Below are positions 22,232-30,522 of a stretch of 33,455 bases of DNA, in pieces (position 1 is the stretch's first letter; every line of letters begins with the position of its first letter). The notes beneath the pieces were generated by a model. It worked only from the letters and a program-made list of their open reading frames with translations. It had not been told where the DNA came from and searched no databases. The stretch lies in contig JBBDRW010000107.1 in NCBI GenBank assembly GCA_040905265.1, positions 1 through 33,455 of the forward strand. The letters run 5' to 3'. The DNA is from JBBDRW01 sp040905265 (lineage in GTDB: Bacteria > Bacteroidota > Rhodothermia > Balneolales > Balneolaceae). A program made the translations under genes and the position numbers.

Positions 22232-23566
22232 TTGAAATCATTTCTGAGACATATCTTGCGGAAAGCCGGGATTGAGATCCGTTTGGTAAAAAAGGACGCA
22301 CGGAGCCGGGTCGCATCGCTGGCAAAAGCGGGACGAGGCGAGGATGAACGGCTGGTACAGCATCTGACTGATGGCGAGAATGCAACCTTTTTCGGCTACC
22401 ATGACAAAACTCCGTTCAGCGGCGACGGCAGCAAGATCCTGGCCTGTTCCGTTGCAGCGGTTGACACCGACCCGGGAGCCGAGTGCAGCCGAATGGAGAT
22501 CGGGTACTTTAAGAAGGGAGACAGCGGCACATTTCAACCAGACTTTCAGCGGTTGACTCATACAGATAGCTGGTGTTGGCAACAAGGGTGCATGCTTCAA
22601 TGGAATCCGGTGAAGCCTGACAGGGAGATCCTGTTTAACCGATCCGGGAATCATTATCACGGTTCGGTGGTTTTTGACGTTGAAAAGAGAACAGTGGTCA
22701 ATGAGTTTGATACCCCTATCTACTCCCTCGACCCGAAGGGGCGATATGCCGCTTCACTCAATTTCAGCCGGTTGGGAAGATTACGGCCGGGATACGGATA
22801 TTCGATTGTTCCCGACCCGACCAGGGGCGTTCCGGCTCCGTCCGAAGACGGAGTTATTCTTCTGGATCTGCAAAACGGTGAAACGTCCCTGCTTGTGAGC
22901 CTGGAAGAGCTTGCGGATTATACAGACCGGCAGTCGGAGCACTACATCAATCACATTACATTCTCTCCGTCCGGAGACCGAATTGTTTTTTTTCATATTT
23001 ATGATGACCGGTCAGGGCAGCGTGTAATCCGTATGTACCTATTCGATATCCCCACGTCCACACTGCAACTGCTCGAAGCAACCCGCCGGGTCTCCCACTA
23101 CTGCTGGCGAAACGATAAACAGCTTTTCACCACCGAATCGGGGCCAACTGGCGGCAACTGCCTTTACTATCTGTATGACCTGGAAACGAAGAGCAAGAAG
23201 GAGATCCCACTCCCCAACATCGGGGATCTCCACCCGATGTTCCATCCAGCCGACCCGAATATCCTCGTGGCGGACTCCAAACCGGACCGGCAGGGGAATC
23301 AGCACCTGTTTTTGTTTGATATCGAAAGCGGTGGACAGGGGATAGGTGATAGGGTACAGGTGATAGGGAATAGTGTGGCTGGGAAGGAAGTGGGTGGAGA
23401 TGGATTGGTTACCCATATCGGGACATTCTATAGCCCGGACGCATACAGAGGCTCGGTCCGGTGTGACCTTCACCCACGATGGGACCGGGAAGGAAGGTAT
23501 GTGGTCGTCGATACGGCAGAAGGCGGGCGAAGAAAGATGGCAGTGGTGGAGGTGAAAGGGATATGA
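22232..23566 (+). CDS. Beta-propeller (TolB/WD40-like) protein of the glycan locus
   Basis: A 444-residue protein with repeated beta-propeller-like strands: SGDGSKILACSV, QWNPVKPDREILF, SLDPKGRYAASL, TFSPSGDRIVFF, CWRNDKQLF, MFHPADPNILVA and DLHPRWDREGRYVVV. It begins with a basic MKSFLRHILRKAGIEIRLVKK that could be membrane-associated. FFGYHDKTPFS (53-63) and NRSGNHYHGS contain histidines that could bind metal or sugar. Propellers of the oligogalacturonate-lyase type or binding scaffolds are possible; I cannot assign a reaction. The start is the TTG at 22232. Around residues 368-382 the sequence GQGIGDRVQVIGN is encoded by an in-frame copy of the dispersed repeat, placed between two propeller blades. 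It overlaps the DAD-motif gene B by 4 bp. Confidence 0.7.
   Translation: MKSFLRHILRKAGIEIRLVKKDARSRVASLAKAGRGEDERLVQHLTDGENATFFGYHDKTPFSGDGSKILACSVAAVDTDPGAECSRMEIGYFKKGDSGTFQPDFQRLTHTDSWCWQQGCMLQWNPVKPDREILFNRSGNHYHGSVVFDVEKRTVVNEFDTPIYSLDPKGRYAASLNFSRLGRLRPGYGYSIVPDPTRGVPAPSEDGVILLDLQNGETSLLVSLEELADYTDRQSEHYINHITFSPSGDRIVFFHIYDDRSGQRVIRMYLFDIPTSTLQLLEATRRVSHYCWRNDKQLFTTESGPTGGNCLYYLYDLETKSKKEIPLPNIGDLHPMFHPADPNILVADSKPDRQGNQHLFLFDIESGGQGIGDRVQVIGNSVAGKEVGGDGLVTHIGTFYSPDAYRGSVRCDLHPRWDREGRYVVVDTAEGGRRKMAVVEVKGI
23336..23373 (+). repeat. Dispersed repeat, copy D, inside a coding sequence
   Basis: Two AGGTGATAGGG units (23344-23354 and 23358-23368) lie in tandem, and ACAGGTGATAGGGAATAG at 23356-23373 is identical to 5491-5508 of copy A. 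The insertion keeps the beta-propeller reading frame. The TTGATCAAGG core and right arm are missing, so this is a half element. Confidence 0.78.
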
Positions 23567-24525
23567 ACAAAGCCAATACAGATCGAATTGAGCAAGCTAC
23601 CGTCATCATCCGGGCGGCGGGGGAGCGTACGGAAGCGCTCTGCAGGGAACTGATTCTTGGCCAGGGAGTTCCGGAAGAGCATCTGTTCCTTATTCGGGAA
23701 GCTCCGTTTTCGAAAGCGATGCGAACGGCCTTTGAAATTGGTATCCGGCAAAACCTCCCCTGGACCTACTGTGTGGACGCAGATGTGCTGCTCCGGCCGG
23801 GTGCGGTAGAGACGATGGTAGGCTATGCGGAAAAGCAGCCGGAAAACGTCTGTGAAATCCAGGGATATATTATGGACAAATTTTTCGGCGGTGCGCGGAT
23901 AGGGGGAGTTCACCTCTACCGTACCTCTCTGCTCCCGGAGGCGATCCAATCAATCCCGGAAGAGGGGGTGAACATCCGGCCGGAGCGGCACACCCTGGGT
24001 GAAATGAAAAAGAAAGGGTACCCCTGGAAGACGGTTCCCTACATCGTCGGGACCCATGACGATGAGCAGTACAACGCAGATATTTACCGAAAAGCGTTTG
24101 TTCAGGCGGTAAAGCATACCTACCGTGCGGAGCTTTTTATCACCCTGTGGCGGGAGCGGGCAAAGGAGGACCAGGATTTCCGGGTCGCCTTGCAGGGATT
24201 TTCCGACAGCATACGGACGGATGCCGATGTCTACATCGACCGGACCCAGGGATTGTACAAGGAGATGTTTGAGGCGGCCGGATTTGAGGAGAAAGGAGAA
24301 CTGGAGCCGGGCCATTACACCGTGGAAAAGATCGAAGAGCAGATCCGGAACTGGGAGTACACGGAGATCTACCGTAAATACTTCCCGACACGGGACGGGC
24401 TGGACGGACAGATCGCTGGTATGAAAAGCCGCTTCCGCAGAAGTTTGAAACAGCATGGTATATGGAAAACCGTACGGCTGGCGGCCGGGGCGGTTTTGTC
24501 TGGCATAGGGAAGAAAATTCAATAG
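23563..24525 (+). CDS. Putative GT-A-type glycosyltransferase with DAD motif, paralogue B
   Basis: A 320-residue paralogue of the protein encoded at 19992-20927. Shared landmarks in the same order are VIIRAAGERTEALCREL, QGVPE, APFSKAM (47-53), YCVDADVLLRPGAVETM with Asp72-Ala-Asp74, IMDKFFGG, HLYRTSLL, a GTHDDEQYNADIYRKAF segment and a basic C-terminal tail. The ATG at 23563 overlaps the beta-propeller stop as ATGA, suggesting coupled translation. A longer frame beginning at 23479 would lie inside the previous gene. A metal-dependent glycosyltransferase is the best guess, from the DxD-like motif and the locus. The two paralogues may add related sugars or act on different acceptors. Confidence 0.62.
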   Translation: MNKANTDRIEQATVIIRAAGERTEALCRELILGQGVPEEHLFLIREAPFSKAMRTAFEIGIRQNLPWTYCVDADVLLRPGAVETMVGYAEKQPENVCEIQGYIMDKFFGGARIGGVHLYRTSLLPEAIQSIPEEGVNIRPERHTLGEMKKKGYPWKTVPYIVGTHDDEQYNADIYRKAFVQAVKHTYRAELFITLWRERAKEDQDFRVALQGFSDSIRTDADVYIDRTQGLYKEMFEAAGFEEKGELEPGHYTVEKIEEQIRNWEYTEIYRKYFPTRDGLDGQIAGMKSRFRRSLKQHGIWKTVRLAAGAVLSGIGKKIQ

Positions 24526-24569
24526 ATGAGTGTCTCGAATGTATGGTACGATGCCCACATGCCAGGAAT

Positions 24570-25454
24570 CTATACCGGTTTTTCTGGATCAAGTATCGGA
24601 TACCCGAAATAGTTCATGGCGTCTGAAGCTTCCCGGTTGAAATCCCGGATCATATCCGGCTGCAAACGGGAGGCTTGTGTCCGGTTGATATCCGGGTCAA
24701 GGATGTTGCCAATCGTTGATCTGTCAAACCAATATTTCCGGTTTTCATCTCCATAGCGGGTGTAATGAGAATCACTTACATCCAATGTTTTTTTCGATTT
24801 CAAACGAAGTTTATCCAACTGATGAGGAGTCGTATTAGTGAACCGGAAGAGTTCCTCCGAAATCCCGAATGGATCTTCCAGGGCATTTTCAAAGCGGATT
24901 AATTTAATACGAACCAAAGATTCTGTCACGGATTTCATCTTCATGGCAATCCGGTTGTAAAGTTCCCCGGCTTCCGCAGCCGTTTTACCCCGGCGAATAT
25001 GCCCATCGGCAATGGCATATCCGTTTCGTGCAAGCAGTAAGATAGAGATACCGGGGTAGATGTTTTGAAGCAGGCCGGTATGGTCGATATCGTTATCGAC
25101 CGATTTCAGGCAGAGGGTTGAATGAGCAATCTGTTTTCTGTTGTAGAAGACCCCTTCCGAGATGTACCTGTTATCCGGGTGGTTCCGGTTTCTGAGTTTA
25201 TATCGGTAGAGTTGAACATCCACAATTCGTCGGCCGATCCAGGTATAGAGAAGCCCGGCACGATTTAGAAGCGAAACAATCCGGCTGAAACGAATCGGGT
25301 CTCTTTTGTGAAGGATCGTTCCGGTTTCATAGATGGGGGAACAGATTTTCGGATGGGACTGAAGAAGGTTCCAGACGATGTTGGTTCCGCCCCGGCTGAA
25401 TCCACAGAGTAATATGACTTTCTTGTTAAGCAAGTCAGTGAGTAAGTTTTTCAA
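24570..25454 (-). CDS. PAPS-dependent sulfotransferase-like protein 2
   Basis: A 294-residue sulfotransferase-like protein unrelated in detail to the one at 18974. KKVILLCGFSRGGTNIVWNLLQSHP (11-35, Arg21 and Gly22-Gly23-Thr24) is the 5'-phosphosulfate loop. ILLLARNGYAIADGHIRRG in mid-protein corresponds to the 3'-phosphate-binding Arg/Ser region, although the usual Ser is not obvious. The C-terminal part holds many Arg and Asp residues. It would sulfate a sugar of the glycan. The start is a TTG at 25454. The gene runs against its neighbours, converging on the DAD-motif gene B with a 44-bp gap. The MITE-like element lies upstream of its start. Confidence 0.68.
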   Translation of the reverse strand: MKNLLTDLLNKKVILLCGFSRGGTNIVWNLLQSHPKICSPIYETGTILHKRDPIRFSRIVSLLNRAGLLYTWIGRRIVDVQLYRYKLRNRNHPDNRYISEGVFYNRKQIAHSTLCLKSVDNDIDHTGLLQNIYPGISILLLARNGYAIADGHIRRGKTAAEAGELYNRIAMKMKSVTESLVRIKLIRFENALEDPFGISEELFRFTNTTPHQLDKLRLKSKKTLDVSDSHYTRYGDENRKYWFDRSTIGNILDPDINRTQASRLQPDMIRDFNREASDAMNYFGYPILDPEKPV

Positions 25455-25537
25455 AGGTTTTTAATAAAAGGTAGTATAAGAAAATTACTTATTTCTACGA
25501 ATCGTTCGGTATGGAACTTGATGTTGTTACATATCAC

Positions 25538-25679
25538 AGGAGGCTTTGCAAAACCGTTTTTTTGCTCAATATCTTCGTTATCGGGATTTTAAAATCCTCA
25601 CATATGCTCAATATGCTGCGGTTTTAAAATCCCTCTGGCCTCGATCTTGACCAAAAATCCTGGCTTTTCAAAGCCTCCT
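25538..25679. repeat. 142-bp MITE-like element with terminal inverted repeats
   Basis: AGGAGGCTTTGCAAAA at the left end (25538-25553) and GCTTTTCAAAGCCTCCT at the right end (25663-25679) are near-perfect inverted repeats. Inside, TGCTCAATAT occurs at 25564 and again near 25606, and ATTTTAAAATCC / TTTTAAAATCCC near 25587 and 25622. No transposase is encoded. The element fills most of the 247-bp divergent gap between sulfotransferase 2 and a GT4 gene, and ends 22 bp before that GT4 start, so it may affect its expression. I see no clear target-site duplication. Confidence 0.6.
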
Positions 25680-25701
25680 CAAACAAGGTTTTTACTTCAC
25701 A

Positions 25702-26814
25702 ATGAGAAAAACCGTACATAACAGTGTCCATGAAATTACCTTTGTCCTGGGAGGGCTGTCGGGTGGGGGAGCGGAACGGGTCGCTGTTCATTTGATCCAT
25801 GAATGGATACGCAGGGGGAGAAAGGTGAACCTTATTACAATGGGAGGGGAAGAGGAGGACCACTACCCTCTGCCGGGGAATGTGCACCGGGTGGTAATCG
25901 GCCGTGAATCGGCATCAGGGAACAAATGGGCAGGGCTGCTTCGTAATGTCAGGCAGGTATACAGGCTTCGGAAAACGGTGCAATGTTTTCCCTCTTCACC
26001 CATCGTCCTCTCGTTTCTTACCAGGATCAATGTGATAACCATCCTGGCTTGTATCGGGACCGGGAAGAAGATTGTTGTTTCAGAACGAAGTGATACGGCT
26101 CTACAGAATCATGGCTGGCCCTGGCACTGGCTGAGAGAGAAATTCTATCGGAGGGCAGATGTTGTGACAGCTAACTCAATCCCCGGCCTTGACGGAATGA
26201 GGGCGTATGTTTCCGGGGGTAAATTAAAACGGGTACCAAACCCCGTTTTTTTACCGGAGCGGCGTGCTTCCCCGGGCCGTTCAACCAGAATCCTGCATGT
26301 CGGGAGGCTGGCACCAGTTAAACAGCAGGGACTCCTGATAGAGGCTTTTGGACGGCTCAAAGAGACCCATCCGGAGTGGTCACTGGATATTCTGGGAGAT
26401 GGTGAAGAACGTGAAGCCCTCGAGAGGGAAATCGGGCACAGAAATCTGAAGGGCCGGGTTCTATTGCACGGACATGTTGACGACCCTTCGGACTATTACC
26501 ATCGGGCGGCACTCTTTGTTCTGGCTTCAAGGTATGAAGGGAGCCCCAACGCACTACTGGAAGCGATGGCACACGGAGTTCCGGCAGTCGTGCCGGATAA
26601 CCTTCCCGGCGCACTTGAATTTGTGACAGACGGAGAGACCGGGCTCGTTTACAAACATGGGGATGTGAAAGATCTGGCAGAGAAAATGGCAAGTTGTATG
26701 GATAACCAGCTACTGCGAACAAATCTAGGAGCGGCAGCACGGGAATCCGTGAAAGAGTATACCATTGATACGATCGCCGATGTCTGGGATGAAATCTTTT
26801 CAACCGATGCTTAG
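25702..26814 (+). CDS. GT4-family glycosyltransferase
   Basis: A 370-residue GT-B enzyme. FVLGGLSGGGAERVAVHLIHEW (14-35) is the N-terminal glycine-rich loop, RILHVGRLAPVKQQGLLIEAF begins the donor domain, and YEGSPNALLEAMAHGVP carries the complete E-x7-E motif. The resemblance is closest to GT4 enzymes of the GalNAc/GlcNAc-transfer type in capsule and N-glycan-like loci, but the donor cannot be fixed from sequence. The ATG at 25702 starts a plus-strand run of seven genes that builds and polymerises the repeat unit. It overlaps the next GT4 gene by 8 bp. Confidence 0.88.
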   Translation: MRKTVHNSVHEITFVLGGLSGGGAERVAVHLIHEWIRRGRKVNLITMGGEEEDHYPLPGNVHRVVIGRESASGNKWAGLLRNVRQVYRLRKTVQCFPSSPIVLSFLTRINVITILACIGTGKKIVVSERSDTALQNHGWPWHWLREKFYRRADVVTANSIPGLDGMRAYVSGGKLKRVPNPVFLPERRASPGRSTRILHVGRLAPVKQQGLLIEAFGRLKETHPEWSLDILGDGEEREALEREIGHRNLKGRVLLHGHVDDPSDYYHRAALFVLASRYEGSPNALLEAMAHGVPAVVPDNLPGALEFVTDGETGLVYKHGDVKDLAEKMASCMDNQLLRTNLGAAARESVKEYTIDTIADVWDEIFSTDA

Positions 26815-27964
26815 GATTCTTCTTTTCTCTCCAAAGGGGGCCGGCACACACTATTTTGGCCCCGGTATGAGTGCATACAATATGTACCGACGGCTGGACC
26901 CGAAGGTTGCAAGGGTGAGCCTTGTGCACGGCTATCCGGATCAGGAAGAGTCAGATCTGTTTGAACATCAATATTACATTTCAGACCTGACATCCAATGG
27001 GCCGCGTTCAATGGCGGATTTTCTATGGAATGCAAAGAAGTGGATCCGTAAACATGCTGGTCAATTTGACGTTGTACACTGCCTGACAGCTTTTCATACG
27101 TCCTTTCTGTTCGCTCTCTGGTGTGAAAAGGTGGGAGTACCTGCCTTCATAAAAATCGCTGAGTCAAAACATACCGGATTCACAGAGAGTTCGACTGTGT
27201 CGAATCTGCTGGGTTTAAAGAAATTCAGGATACGAAATGCCAATCGCATTACAGGATATATCTCGATCAGCAGTGCAATCCGGGAAAAACTGATCGAAGC
27301 AGGAATAGACGAGCATCGAATTGTTGACATCCCAAATGGAGTGGATACAGAACGGTTCCATCCTGCCGGAATTGAAGAGAAAAGGCAAGCTCGAAACGAT
27401 TTGGGACTAAAGGATACATTTACCGTCATTTTTACGGGAGCATTTAACAAACGGAAAAATCCGTTTCTTGTACTGCAAGCATTCGCTGATCTCCCTGATT
27501 GTAGCGATTATCAATTGCTACTAATCGGTCCGGACAGAGATGACGGTGAAGAGAGAGCGAAAATCTCTGGTTTTATCAATGAAAAAAAACTTAGCCACGT
27601 TCATGTCCTTCCATTTGTACATGATATTGAGACCTGCTATCGCGCATCAGATCTGTTTGTCCTCCCGTCAAGAGAGGAAGGGCTATCCAATTCCCTGTTA
27701 GAGGCGCAGTCTTGCGGGCTGCCCGCGATTGTAACGCCTGTTTCAGGTGCAGAAGATCTGATAGAAGAGGGGGTGAATGGATCATTTATAGACTATACAT
27801 CAGAACATATTACACGAGCGATGAATCGGTTCATCAGGGATCGTGAATTACATACACGTGCCTCCAGCATGGCCAGAAATCAGATTCTGGAACAGTATGA
27901 TTCAAGGATTATCCTCAAAAAGCATATGGAAATGTTTCAGGGATCCATTTCCGGCAAGAGTTGA
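26807..27964 (+). CDS. GT4-family glycosyltransferase
   Basis: A 385-residue GT-B enzyme starting at the ATG at 26807; a TTG at 26765 would add 14 residues inside the preceding gene. MLRILLFSPKGAGTHYFGPGMSAYNMYRRL is the acceptor-side loop. IVDIPNGVDTERFHP marks the interdomain region, FTGAFNKRKNPFLVLQAF the donor domain, and REEGLSNSLLEAQSCGLP the E-x7-E motif. It belongs to the common capsular GT4 group that uses UDP- or GDP-sugars. The 83 bp after its stop hold no recognisable feature before the Wzy-like gene. Confidence 0.87.
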   Translation: MLRILLFSPKGAGTHYFGPGMSAYNMYRRLDPKVARVSLVHGYPDQEESDLFEHQYYISDLTSNGPRSMADFLWNAKKWIRKHAGQFDVVHCLTAFHTSFLFALWCEKVGVPAFIKIAESKHTGFTESSTVSNLLGLKKFRIRNANRITGYISISSAIREKLIEAGIDEHRIVDIPNGVDTERFHPAGIEEKRQARNDLGLKDTFTVIFTGAFNKRKNPFLVLQAFADLPDCSDYQLLLIGPDRDDGEERAKISGFINEKKLSHVHVLPFVHDIETCYRASDLFVLPSREEGLSNSLLEAQSCGLPAIVTPVSGAEDLIEEGVNGSFIDYTSEHITRAMNRFIRDRELHTRASSMARNQILEQYDSRIILKKHMEMFQGSISGKS

Positions 27965-28047
27965 GCGAAGTATCCTGATTCTAACCAAAACGAAATTGGA
28001 TTGGAAAGGAACTATCCATAATTTTCAGGTCTTGAAAAAACGGAGTT

Positions 28048-29361
28048 ATGAACCCTATCCAGCTGCCTGATATTAAGCTTTCCATCGGTTCCTTTGACCT
28101 TAATGTCAAAGAGAATTTTGCCCTGTTTGTTGTAAAACCGCTATTCCTGCTCTTTCTCTACTATTCGATGTTCAGCCGGTACAGTGGGTTCTTCGGATTG
28201 ACAGGGGGTATGACTGCAGCATTGATCTCCGGAGTGCTTTTTGTTCTGGCAGCAGGTCACCTCCTGTTTCTGAGTGACCGGATCGAGATCTCCAGGCTGG
28301 CCCTCTTTATAACGGTGTTTTTCATTTTGGTTGCACTGACGCCACTGGCTTCATCCTATGTATTCGATGGCCGCCCGGCGGTGGCTCTACGCTACTCGAT
28401 TGAGGTGGCTATTGCATTTTTTATCTTTTTTTCCTTTTACTATTTTCTTAAGTCAGGAATTATTACTCCCAAATTTCTGATTTATGCGTTTGCCTACCTC
28501 GGATTACTATCTGCTCTTCAACTTATTACCACCATTATCGGAGAGGTCCGAATCGGACGGCTGCGTGGATTAGGAGCATTAAACTACATTGCCAATTCAT
28601 TTGCGGTGAGTGGAATGGCGTGGATCATAATTATCTACAAGGATTATGTGTACGAGACGGTAAATCGGTGGAGAGTGGCAGGGAAGTTCATTTGCTTCAC
28701 CCTGATATTCATAGTCATGCTATTCACAGGTACCCGGGGGGCAACCGTTGCGTTTCTGGTCGGGATCTTCTTTTTGCAAGTTCTGGGTATGCAGAGTAAG
28801 AGATTCACAAAGTATTCGCTCATGGGTACCCTTGGGTTAGCACTGGCACTATTGATTATTGCTCTGAATATAGATATAAGTATCATCTGGAATCGTTATT
28901 CCTATGAAGATCTCTCTTATATGGTAGATAAAAGGTTGGGAATCTATTTAGATTCGGTTATAGATCTTTCGTTTGTTGAATTTCTGTTTGGCCGGCCGGA
29001 TCTGTACACGTTTGAAGATGGTCTGCTTTCTGACACCCGATATATCAATACCCATAATGTATTTCTGAGCCTGGTTCGCTATAACGGCCTTATTCCGTTT
29101 TTCCTCTTCTCACTTCTTTTATTGATTATTTTGCTGAAATATGGCGCTCTCTATTTTGCTCATAGAAATGACGACTATTTCAGACTTACCGAATCAACTA
29201 TTATTGTGTTTTTTGTAGTTGTAATGATTCTTGCATTGATAAGCGGGGGCCGCTCAACAAGGTTATTCAGCATGTATATTATGATCGCGTATGCGGTTGG
29301 CTACCTGGAATTGGTGGGTCGTGTCGGTTCGATGAAAGAGTATAAGAAAATGATTATGTGA
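28048..29361 (+). CDS. wzy: Wzy-like O-antigen/capsule polymerase or ligase, polytopic membrane protein
   Basis: A 437-residue protein with about ten to twelve hydrophobic segments, for example near residues 26-42, 55-76, 84-105, 118-136, 144-165, 212-232, 235-250, 258-275, 350-370 and 385-420. TGTRGA after the sixth or seventh span is typical of Wzy/WaaL proteins. A long loop near residues 280-345 contains NTHNVFLSLVRYNGL, the conserved periplasmic region where the catalytic Arg and His lie. It would join lipid-linked repeat units at the periplasmic face of the inner membrane. GGAG at 28042-28045 is a short ribosome binding site before the ATG at 28048. AT content is higher than in its neighbours, as usual for wzy genes. 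Ligase (WaaL) is the alternative. Confidence 0.82.
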   Translation: MNPIQLPDIKLSIGSFDLNVKENFALFVVKPLFLLFLYYSMFSRYSGFFGLTGGMTAALISGVLFVLAAGHLLFLSDRIEISRLALFITVFFILVALTPLASSYVFDGRPAVALRYSIEVAIAFFIFFSFYYFLKSGIITPKFLIYAFAYLGLLSALQLITTIIGEVRIGRLRGLGALNYIANSFAVSGMAWIIIIYKDYVYETVNRWRVAGKFICFTLIFIVMLFTGTRGATVAFLVGIFFLQVLGMQSKRFTKYSLMGTLGLALALLIIALNIDISIIWNRYSYEDLSYMVDKRLGIYLDSVIDLSFVEFLFGRPDLYTFEDGLLSDTRYINTHNVFLSLVRYNGLIPFFLFSLLLLIILLKYGALYFAHRNDDYFRLTESTIIVFFVVVMILALISGGRSTRLFSMYIMIAYAVGYLELVGRVGSMKEYKKMIM

Positions 29362-29417
29362 AAAATTATGATCCTGTTGAGCAGCCTTGAACATAGATTG
29401 ATAAATCCGCTTCACTC

Positions 29418-30518
29418 TTGAGAGTAGCTTATCTTGTAACAAGATCCGATACCATCGGGGGGTCTCATGTTCATGTACGGGACCTGGCTCTTGCCTTGAA
29501 AAGGCAGGGAGATGAAGCAGCCCTGTTTATGGGTGGATCCGGCCCTTTGATAGAGCAGTTTCGGAACCTGGGGTTGCAGGTCAGGGTAATTCCGGCGCTT
29601 CAGCGAGCCATCTCTCCCGTTAAGGATCTGAAGGCATATGGCCAGCTAAAGGAGGCCCTTTTGGAATTTAAGCCGGACCTTGTCTCCACTCACTCCTCCA
29701 AGGCGGGTTTCCTGGGGCGATTGGCTGCCAGGAAGCTTGGAATACCTGTTCTGTTTACAGCTCACGGGTGGCCCTTTTCGGAGGGGAGACGCCAAATGGA
29801 GAGAAATCTGTATCGCACTCTTGAAAAATGGATCAGTCAATATACAGACCGAATTATTACGGTATCAGAGTACGATAAACATCTGGCAAAGAGAGCATTT
29901 GCACTGGATGATGGCCGAATTTTAACGATACATAACGGGATGGTTGATATACAACAATCATTGCGTGCAAATACCAAGGGTTCCGGCTCTGTCAACATTG
30001 TAATGGTTGCCCGCCTGGACCGCCAAAAGAATCATGTCGGGCTGCTGAATGCAACCAAAGAGATAGAGCAGGTCCATCTGCATTTTGTGGGTGACGGGCC
30101 GTTGATGGACGAGGTTTCCGGCTATGTGGATGAGCTTGGGATGGCTGCCAACGTTACATTTTGGGGAAGGATCAACCACGTGGAAGAGGTGCTTGCGGAA
30201 TCTCAGATATTTGTCTTGTTCTCCAACTGGGAGGGGTTTCCAAGATCCACGCTGGAGGCGATGAGAGCCGGTTTGCCTGTTATCGTTTCTAACACCGGCG
30301 GAGCTGCAGAGGCAGTTTTGGATGGGGTTACTGGCTATGTGGTTCCCCAGGGGGACGTATCCGAATTAAAGAACCGGATCACAAAGCTTGTTGAAAATCC
30401 GGAACTTCGGAGTCAGATGGGGAATGCCGGCAGGAAGAGATATGAAGAAGAGTTTACCTTTACCCAGATGTTTGACAGGACGTACCGGGTTTACAAGGAA
30501 TTGATTGAGCCAACCTGA
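29418..30518 (+). CDS. GT4-family glycosyltransferase
   Basis: A 366-residue GT-B enzyme. VAYLVTRSDTIGGSHVHVRDLALAL (3-27) with its Gly-Gly-Ser-His loop, FTAHGWPF in the middle and IVMVARLDRQKNHVGLL opening the donor domain are typical. NWEGFPRSTLEAMRAGLP carries E-x7-E. This pattern matches a GT4 group often found just before epimerase and phosphoglycosyl-transferase genes in O-antigen loci. The start is a TTG at 29418, with no better candidate in frame. The following epimerase ATG lies 4 bp after the stop. Confidence 0.87.
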   Translation: MRVAYLVTRSDTIGGSHVHVRDLALALKRQGDEAALFMGGSGPLIEQFRNLGLQVRVIPALQRAISPVKDLKAYGQLKEALLEFKPDLVSTHSSKAGFLGRLAARKLGIPVLFTAHGWPFSEGRRQMERNLYRTLEKWISQYTDRIITVSEYDKHLAKRAFALDDGRILTIHNGMVDIQQSLRANTKGSGSVNIVMVARLDRQKNHVGLLNATKEIEQVHLHFVGDGPLMDEVSGYVDELGMAANVTFWGRINHVEEVLAESQIFVLFSNWEGFPRSTLEAMRAGLPVIVSNTGGAAEAVLDGVTGYVVPQGDVSELKNRITKLVENPELRSQMGNAGRKRYEEEFTFTQMFDRTYRVYKELIEPT

Positions 30519-30522
30519 ATCC

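Noticed and set aside
22041..22235. 64-residue plus-strand open frame in the gap before the beta-propeller gene
   Set aside because: It starts inside the divergent GT4 gene, has no domain or ribosome binding site, and probably represents leader sequence.
25624..25887. 87-residue minus-strand open frame
   Set aside because: It covers the MITE-like end and the antisense of a GT4 start; no protein features.
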